This document shows, piece by piece, positions 58,200 to 64,000 of a DNA stretch of 64,000 nt. The stretch is from Gnetum montanum (lineage: Eukaryota; Streptophyta; Gnetopsida; Gnetales; Gnetaceae): NCBI GenBank assembly GCA_015680685.1, contig MNCI01009017.1:448517-512516 (forward strand), written 5' to 3'. Positions within the stretch are counted from its first letter, which is position 1. Every line of letters begins with the position of its first letter. Made by a program: the position numbers and the translations under genes. The notes under the pieces were generated by a model. That model saw nothing but the letters and a program-made list of their open reading frames with translations. It did no database searches and was not told the origin of the DNA.

Positions 58200-59420
58200 T
58201 AATTTTTTCATATTTATTAATCCTTTATTTGATATTTCAGCTAGTACAATATCAACCATGAATTCAACTATGGGAGTAGGGTTTCAAAATACTACCCTAA
58301 TATCAACTTATGTAACCACAATTGGAGGAACTACCTAACCAGTAAACACTTTGAATTTACAAATTGGACCACCATCCTTGATTTCTACTTATATGATGGA
58401 ATCATCTTCACATCATACATCTCCCCCATTTATCTTAGGTTCAATTCCTCTTTCCTTTGGTAGTTTAAGTTCCAATGTTCTAATTTACCAACCCTACCTA
58501 GGACAAACCCTTGGAGAGTTAGTAAATTAAAGAACATCCATTATACCTTAAGGCCTATTGGTTTTCCCACAAGGAAGAGATGTAGAGATTAAAATATTCA
58601 TTTATTACCTATTTTTAATGGGAAAAATATGAGGATTTGATTACCCACATAAGAGAATTTAAATAACATTAGTCATGTTAGCACCTCAAAGTGGGGATAG
58701 AACTAAGATGATTGCCTTTAAATCAACCTTGAATGAAAAAGTTGATTTTTTCCTACAAATCCTTAAAACACAAGTAAGTTCATGGGATGATTTTAAGAAT
58801 GTTTTTCTACAAATATTTGTTTCTAATGATAGGTTGTATTCATTAAGGAAGCAATTAATGAGTTTTATGCAACATGAAGATGAAGACTATGAGAGTACCT
58901 TTGATAGATTTAAATGATTATGTTTAAAGAATTGAACCATGAATTTATAGCCCATAAATTAATTCAAATATTTGTAGAAGGCTTATTACCTTATTATAGG
59001 AAAAATGTTGACTTTGCATATGGAGGAAATATTTTGAATGTAACACTAGAAGATGGTTGGAGGATTATAAATTCATTAATAGATAAAAGTAAACATTGGC
59101 CAAAACCCAACATTATGTAAGACATGACCCAACAAATAGAACAATTAAATAAAAATGTGGATGAGTTAACATGTTTGATTAAGAACCAAGATCATGGAAT
59201 TCAAGGTGAAACATGCAACATTTATGGTAGTTCCCAACATGACCAAACAACTACCTAACCTTGTTTCATTATCAAGAGAAAATGCAAGAGTCAGTAAAGA
59301 ATTTTCAATAATAAAAGAGCCAACCATCAATGAACTGTTCTCAAAAATCATTTTATCCACAACAATATTCTCAAAATAATTTTAGGCCATTTTAGAATCC
59401 AACTAATGAACACTTTGATA
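58200..59420 (+). pseudogene. Element E gag (Athila/Tat-type)
   Basis: The capsid domain is clear from 58660 to 59130: SWDDFKNVFLQIF, SLRKQLMSFMQHEDEDYES and FDRF, then after a frame change at about 58916 EGLLPYYRKNVDFAYGGNI and the T-L-E-D-G-W-R-I-I-N segment. This is the retrotransposon gag pattern 'S-W-D-D-F-K-x-x-F ... L-R-x-x-I-x-x-F-x-Q'. An N-terminal Ser/Thr/Pro-rich part (58240-58540) and a Q/N-rich tail (Q-Q-Y-S-Q-N-N-F-R-P, about 59358) flank it. Several stops are present. The expected gag C-terminus does not follow here, but a matching piece starts at about 62900, so the gene may be split by a later insertion. Confidence 0.75.
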
Positions 59421-59728
59421 AACTCACTGTTGGCACATTTGGCCATTTCATGGAACAGTTGGACTATCTTATCAAAAATTGGAACATCTTGGTGTTGGTA
59501 GATTTTCGATCATTTAATGGAGTAGAATTTATGATTGAAAGGGGATATCACTTATCGTTTGTTCTATATTGATTTAAGAGAGAGATGATCTACCCACCCA
59601 AGAATTTTTACATTGAATTTTTAAAACAATGTATGGTTGAAAATATAGAAGTAAACATGTAGCTTTAAGGTTATGGGTTGATGGGTAAAATTGGAGAAGA
59701 GTGCTCATCAAAATAAAATGTAGATGAT
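59421..59728. other. Decayed sequence after element E gag
   Basis: No domain is recognised. It may belong to element E or to inserted DNA between the two gag pieces. Confidence 0.35.
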
Positions 59729-60229
59729 GAACATGATGCTAGCAATGAAGAAGAAGAAGAAGCGCTGAATGCCTTCAATTTGTGCAATCTCATTAGGAGA
59801 CGGAATGATGAGTTTTCTTTGGAGTATGATGAAATCTCAGAGGAGTTAGAACCTACGCAGGCTCAGGTTGAGCAAGCTATTCAAGATTTTTGTGACAACA
59901 CTTCCTTCAATGTAAACATTTTTGGGGAGGAACTGAAGGATAATCAGTTGAGAAGTTTTATTTTCCATAATAAGAATAATGGAGAAGTAGCACTGAACTT
60001 GATTCTGGATGGGATGACTGTGGCTGAATATGAAAATTTTGATTCATCAGAATCCAAGAAATTAAGTACCTACATCATCAATACCCTTAGGAAATGGTTT
60101 TCCAATAATGAAATATTCCAAAATATTAAGGACAGTCTTGGGCCAGTAGCAATGTCTAGTAGATTGATTGATACTTTCATTTTGAAGGGTACGAAAGAAA
60201 TAGAGTTCAAGCAAGCCACGTATTGGTAG
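59729..60229 (+). CDS. Unrecognised open frame, acidic N-terminus
   Basis: The open stretch runs from about 59729 to TAG 60227-60229; its first internal methionine is at 59780, giving 149 codons. It starts with an acidic run (EEEEEALNAFN), then QAQVEQAIQDFCDN, FNVNIFGEELKDNQ, NLILDGMTV and LRKWFSNNEIFQNIKDSLG. It is predicted mainly helical, with no membrane segment. Base composition is less AT-rich than its flanks, and the frame is unusually clean for this window. I recognise no family. It lies between element E gag and the PPR/HSP70/tubulin scraps, so it may be another captured gene fragment. Expression is not supported by any visible promoter. Confidence 0.35.
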   Translation, partial: EHDASNEEEEEALNAFNLCNLIRRRNDEFSLEYDEISEELEPTQAQVEQAIQDFCDNTSFNVNIFGEELKDNQLRSFIFHNKNNGEVALNLILDGMTVAEYENFDSSESKKLSTYIINTLRKWFSNNEIFQNIKDSLGPVAMSSRLIDTFILKGTKEIEFKQATYW

Positions 60230-60362
60230 GGCTAGAAAGTTTGGTGCCAGATTCACCATTTTTATGTAGGATTCAACAATCACTGTGGATGCCATTGAAG
60301 ATCAGTGCATTGCTCATGAACATATCTCTGCACATCCCTCTTCTGACAGCCTCAGAATGCAG
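60230..60362. other. Junction between unknown ORF and PPR fragment
   Basis: Less AT-rich than the surroundings, with no recognised domain; probably part of the captured-fragment cluster. Confidence 0.3.
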
Positions 60363-60553
60363 TTATGCGTCCTTTTGTAGGCTCCTAGCTTTGGCACAAC
60401 TACTGAGAATGGTTGCAATGGTGTAATCATTGGGGCTTATCCACGCTTGCTGCATCCAGCAAAAAATGCCAAAACCCTCGCTCACATAGTTGTTGGCAAC
60501 ACAAACAGAACCTAGACAGTACAGGTGGGCAGCAAATTTATAGGCCTCCATCG
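60363..60553 (-). pseudogene. PPR protein gene fragment
   Basis: The minus strand encodes about 62 residues ending at a TAA (60363-60365). They read A-A-H-L-Y-C-L-G-S-V, then A-N-N-Y-V-S-E-G, then FGIFCWMQQAWISPNDYTIA and TILSSCAKARSLQKDA. This matches the plant PPR repeat pattern 'x-x-F-x-x-M-x-x-x-G-x-x-P-N-x-x-T-x-x-x-x-L-x-x-C-A'. About one and a half repeats are present, whereas functional PPR proteins have many repeats and a targeting peptide. The fragment stops abruptly at the start of the HSP70 scrap on the other strand. Family role: organelle RNA binding. This piece is non-functional. Confidence 0.75.
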
Positions 60554-60555
60554 GC

Positions 60556-60726
60556 GACATCGTGCTTGTGGGCAGTTCTACGTAGATCTCGAAGGTCCAG
60601 CAGCTACTTCAGGACCTTTTCAATAGCAAGGAGCTCTGCAAGAGCATCAACCCTAATGAGGTCGTTGCCTACGGTGCAGTCGTACAGGCCACCATTCTCT
60701 CCTGTGAGTCCAGCGACAAGACAGGC
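60556..60726 (+). pseudogene. HSP70 gene fragment
   Basis: The plus strand reads D-I-V-L-V-G-S-S-T, stop, [12 protein letters not shown], then [18 protein letters not shown] and V-V-Q-A-T-I-L-S. This corresponds to the HSP70 ATPase-domain segment 'V-L-V-G-G-S-T-R-I-P-K-V-Q-x-L-L' through 'A-V-A-Y-G-A-A-V-Q-A-A-I-L-S'. TAG (60586-60588) replaces the conserved arginine, and V-G-S-S-T replaces V-G-G-S-T. About 55 of ~650 residues are present. It is bounded abruptly by the PPR piece on the left and by unrecognised DNA before the tubulin piece on the right. Confidence 0.85.
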
Positions 60727-60825
60727 AAAACATTGACAAAAACCATGACAAGAGACGATTGGCTTGGCCTACTTTCAAAAGACTACATGCTCTAGAATAC
60801 GATCAATGCCTCTCTCAGGAATCCA
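60727..60825. other. Unidentified spacer between HSP70 and tubulin pieces
   Basis: About 100 bp, moderately GC-rich, with no recognised motif; possibly a fourth gene scrap. Confidence 0.3.
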
Positions 60826-60990
60826 TTCAATGGATACACAACTGCACTGATCTTCAGGGTTTCCTGGTTTTTAATGCCATTGATGGAGGAATTGGATCGG
60901 GGCTTGGATCCCTTCTTCTTGAACATCTGTCCATGGCCTACAGCAAAAATAGAAAAATATAAGCTTGGATTCACCATGTTTTTAGCAGGA
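60826..60990 (+). pseudogene. Alpha-tubulin gene fragment
   Basis: The plus strand reads [24 protein letters not shown] (in parts from 60840), then [13 protein letters not shown]. After a frame change at about 60957 it reads K-L-G-F-T-M-F. This is the alpha-tubulin GTP-binding segment, whose signature is G-G-G-T-G-S-G; here it reads D-G-G-I-G-S-G. About 50 of ~450 residues are present. Similarity stops before and after. It cannot form a tubulin fold. Confidence 0.85.
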
Positions 60991-61333
60991 ATTATTTCAG
61001 CAAAATTTTTGAATCAATATGTGAAGGTCCCACCATTTATGTTGGAATTGTTATTGGATATAACTTCCATGGCATAGCGTTTCGTTTTAATACATTTTGT
61101 AGGTTCAAATCCTTCAACTTGCAAATGATTTGGTAGACAGAGGCTGATGGTAGGTAGGAAGCAAATCATGGGTTCCTAGCATAAGAAAGATGGACAAATA
61201 TTACACATGTACATATATATTTATATATTAACCCATCCATGTATGCAACAACTCCATGGTTACTATCTCTATTACTATGATTTTAAAAAAATATTTTATG
61301 ATTTAAAAAGGAAAAGAAAGTTATGGGATATTT
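60991..61333. other. No recognised gene
   Basis: An open stretch to about 61075 continues from the tubulin frame without family resemblance. The rest is AT-rich with a short ATATAT tract near 61210-61230. Confidence 0.35.
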
Positions 61334-62640
61334 GTGTAACATCCTATATAAAGGAGAAATTTGGTTATTATCCCTTTTATTCCTATGGAATTTGTAACTT
61401 CCTATGATAGTTACAACTATGATATTTGTAACTAATTTTAATTTTGATTACCATGAAGACACTTGGCAATTAAAAAGGCCATGTGTCAACTACAACTTTT
61501 TTGTCTCCATGGTGACCACTTGGTGATTGAAGGGCCACTTGGCAACTAAATGGGACACTTGTCAATTACAGCTTTTTTTCTCTATGGTGGTTATAACCAC
61601 CCAAAAATTTTGTAACTTACCTTACTTGTTCGACAAGTAAGATCACCTAACTTGTTGGGCAAGTAAATAACTTCCTTACTTGGGAGAGAAGTTAGCTAAG
61701 ATATTTTAGAATCTAACTACCTTTTGAAACCTATAAAAAGGTTTCAGGGGTTAGAAGAAAAGGGGTCTCATTTTGGATCACACACTTGAACACACTTGGG
61801 ATCACACATTGTGAAAGATTTCTTGTAAGATGACTAGTTAAAGAAAAGATTTTAGCCTCTTTTTCATAGTCCTGTGAGTTATGCTTATTGTTTTTTATTT
61901 TGTTTAAATTGTTTAGCTAGTGGTTTAGATAGTATCATGCTTGGCAAGTAATTTTGGGATTTTTAGATTGCTCTTTTGGTTCTTGTTGCATAATAGAAGA
62001 TTTCTATTAAAATTTTTCCATAGAAGTGCTTGTGTTCAAAAGCCTTAAGAGCATTTTAGTAGTAAATATTATTATTGTGAAACGTATAAGAACTGCTATT
62101 GGGATTGTTGTAAGAGAGCCTCTACTTGTAGTCATGCCGTTGAACAATTCAATAGTCAAGAGGGTTTAGAAAATCTTTGGTATTTTGATGGGACCAGAAT
62201 AGCTTCTTTTATCTTTAAAGTGAATTTTCGTGGTATTTCAATCTGAAATTGTCAAGTCTCTTGAAAGTTCTGTTGAATGCAATTGTTGACATCCATTATC
62301 TAGCCAAAATGGAGTCTCATATGTGATAGTTTACGCAGCAATTTTTTCGTAGCATAGTAGGATTGTCTTGAAGAAATTGCTTATTTGAGCCTTGGAAGTT
62401 TGAACAATTCGTAGTTATTGAATTTGGGATAGCTTTATTGTGAAATGTTTACTCATATCATTTTACCTTGTTTAAACATTTGAGGTCTTAACACAAATCT
62501 GCTTTCTTTCCTTTCTATTTCCATTGAATCTTACTCTATTTCTAGTTTTCTTGTGGAACTATTTCTTTCTCTAGGGAAAATTAGATGTAGATTCACAAAG
62601 TTGTGCTCAAATTTTTTTGCAAAATTTTATTTGTTATAAG
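61334..62640 (+). repeat. LTR of family D
   Basis: The candidate 5' boundary is TGTAACATCC at 61334; the 3' boundary is set by the primer-binding-like sequence at 62642. The TATA box CTATAAAAAG is at 61731-61740. The block from about 61640 to 61880 is homologous, in inverted orientation, to positions 1-330. The boundaries are estimates because no second full copy is in the window. Confidence 0.6.
61731..61740 (+). promoter_or_regulatory. TATA box of family D LTR
   Basis: CTATAAAAAG, conserved with the inverted copy at 185-194. Confidence 0.65.
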
Positions 62641-62641
62641 T

Positions 62642-62655
62642 TGGTATTATAAGGA
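62642..62655 (+). promoter_or_regulatory. Possible primer-binding site (initiator-tRNA-Met-like, weak)
   Basis: TTGGTATTATAAGG at 62641-62654 resembles TGGTATCAGAGC, the usual complement of initiator tRNA-Met, with several mismatches. It lies directly after the presumed LTR end. Confidence 0.3.
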
Positions 62656-62847
62656 CCACATAGACTAGGTAATTAAACAAAATAGGAACTCTCAACAACT
62701 CACAGTACTTGGAAAAGTTGGCTGAATCTCTTTAAGATAAGTCATTTGTAGTTTACACACAACGCAATCGTTTCATTTTTCACAACCACACACCGCAACA
62801 GCACACACACATACTCACATTAACTGCTGATTCTATTTGGAGGTATC
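62656..62847. other. Leader-like sequence, nothing recognised
   Basis: A short stretch with a CACACA tract near 62785-62815. No gene is recognised. Confidence 0.35.
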
Positions 62848-63892
62848 TTGGCCTTGGTGTTGCCAGAGACCGGCAAGCACCTAAATCCTGTTCGAGGACA
62901 CTCGTTCGCGGTCGCATCCCAAACGATCGCCAACACTCACCTAAAGCCTTACTTCATAGAAGAAAGTAGACAATTCATGAGTGAGACTAGAAGAAGATTT
63001 CAAGACTTAACTAAAAATGAATTACCATTCCAACGTGAACCAAATCCTACATCTCAAAGAAAGGGAAAAGAGCAATTACATTTTATTACTACAAGGAGTG
63101 GAAAACCAATTGAACCTAAACCCCAAACGAGGGTGAGATTTTAGAAGGTAGGAACACAAGAAGAAGTTCAGCCATAAGTATTAAATGAGGAAGATCAACC
63201 AACTAAGTAAAGAGAACAATCATTATTTTCTAGACAACTAGTTTTACCTTCTTTTCCTAAATGATTACAAGAAGATTTCACAACTAAATCCCATCTTAAA
63301 AAAATGTTTGGTGAATTATATTTGCATATTTCTTTGGAACAAGTGGTAAAAGACACCTCTTTATGCTAAATACTTAAGGGAATTTTGCACTAGGAGAAGA
63401 AAAGAAAAAATTGCTAAATAGATTTATTTGATTGATAATATTTCTAAACTTCTACAAAGTCATGAAATTCCTAAATACCAAGATCTAGGAGTTCCTTCCA
63501 TTGTAATTAAAATAAATGGATAAGTAATTAGGAATGTCCTATTGGATTTAGGAGCTAGTTTTAATATTATGTCTCTCGAAATGACTAGATCACTTGATAT
63601 AGAGGATATCAAAGGAGTAAACATGATAATATCATTAGCTAATGAATCAAATGTTAAACTAATAGGAATAGTAGAGGACTTGATAATTAAGGTAGAAAAA
63701 GGAAAATACCCAATTGACTTTGTTATTTTGAAAGTAAAAGATTCTAATTGTTTTCCTATTATATTATGTAGACATTGGTTAGCTATAGTTGATGCAGTAA
63801 TTAATTGTAGATTAGGACAACTTCAACTCTCCTTTGCTTATCTTACTTTTACACTAAATATATATGATAAGGTAAAAAAAATGATCGCTTAA
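62848..63892 (+). pseudogene. Athila/Tat-type gag C-terminus and protease
   Basis: An open frame (62848-63144) includes F-M-S-E-T-R-R-R-F-Q-D-L and T-T-R-S-G-K-P-I-E, the conserved end of Athila-type gag (family form A-I-T-L-R-S-G-K). After a TAG and further stops, a linker with the Y-L-R-E-F-C-T-R-R-R-K segment (about 63368) leads to the aspartic protease (63542-63892, open). The protease active site reads D-L-G-A-S-F-N-I-M, where the family often reads D-L-G-A-S-I-N-L-M, and FPIILCRHWL is its C-terminal motif (family F-P-I-I-L-G-R-P-F-L). The gag capsid domain is missing immediately upstream. It either lies at 58.2-59.4 kb (split gene) or was deleted. Confidence 0.8.
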
Positions 63893-64000
63893 ATGCAAAC
63901 TTTAAGGAAGCAAGAATGCTCTACAATCTACCCACTTCAGTAATGGCACAATATAGGGAAATCTTAGCATTGAATAATTTTGAGAAAAGGACCTTTAGAT
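63893..64000 (+). other. Protease-RT linker running off the window
   Basis: Decayed continuation of the same element; pol would be expected beyond the window edge. Confidence 0.5.

Noticed and set aside
1-64000. tRNA, rRNA, organelle inserts, telomeric or classical satellite repeats
   Set aside because: Looked for by eye on both strands; no convincing tRNA cloverleaf, rRNA core, plastid or mitochondrial gene, or TTTAGGG array was found.

Overview
This is nuclear DNA from a seed plant. No bacterial operons, organelle genes or complete host genes are visible. Almost all recognisable coding sequence belongs to decayed plant retroelements: Ty1/Copia, Ty3/Gypsy of the Athila and Tat lineages, and an endogenous pararetrovirus. 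The AT-rich background, heavy decay by C-to-T/G-to-A changes and an old multi-layer repeat landscape would fit a large, slowly turning-over genome such as a gymnosperm. That last point is inference, not proof.

Layout. 1-345: fragment of an LTR (family D, minus strand). 1.7-9.7 kb: a decayed Copia element of SIRE/Maximus type (plus strand) with a 119-bp internal tandem duplication and an LTR-like 3' end. 9.95-19.76 kb: element A (minus strand), a nearly full-length Athila-like Gypsy element with gag, protease, RT, RNase H and integrase, two LTRs and a perfect ATAAG target-site duplication (TSD). 19.8-24.0 kb: AT-rich DNA with a possible LINE ORF1 remnant. 24.01-32.62 kb: element C (minus strand, TSD CTTAT), a relative of A that keeps gag but has no protease or pol. 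Instead, just before its 3' LTR, it carries a ~920-codon reading frame with a domain resembling the 'putative plant transposon protein' family followed by a long coiled coil. An LTR-like TATA/palindrome segment lies upstream of this frame. 33.25-40.23 kb: element B (plus strand, TSD TATAG), another relative in which RT-RNase H-integrase has been deleted. 41.5-44.46 kb: an endogenous caulimovirid-like sequence (plus). 44.57-47.3 kb: Tat-lineage Gypsy pol (minus). 47.3-55.3 kb: mostly unrecognised AT-rich DNA. 55.36-56.69 kb: an ABCB (P-glycoprotein-type) transporter pseudogene. 57.69-59.4 kb: primer-binding site and gag of another Athila/Tat-type element. 60.36-61.0 kb: a cluster of unrelated gene scraps (PPR, HSP70, alpha-tubulin). 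61.3-62.6 kb: a family D LTR (plus). 62.85-64.0 kb: Athila/Tat-type gag end and protease running off the window.

Elements A, B and C share LTR ends (TGATG...CATCA), a purine tract ending GGGGGTA, a gag zinc knuckle of unusual spacing (CX2CX3HX4C) and an array of GATATC-centred palindromes between the LTR start and the TATA box. Together they look like one family in three states: coding-complete but dead (A), pol-deleted (B), and gag plus accessory ORF (C). By hand count their LTR pairs differ by roughly 8-11%, so all three insertions are old. No gene in the window appears intact and functional. Two assembly gaps (18381-19242 and 31613-32276) hide the leader and part of the 5' LTR of A and C.
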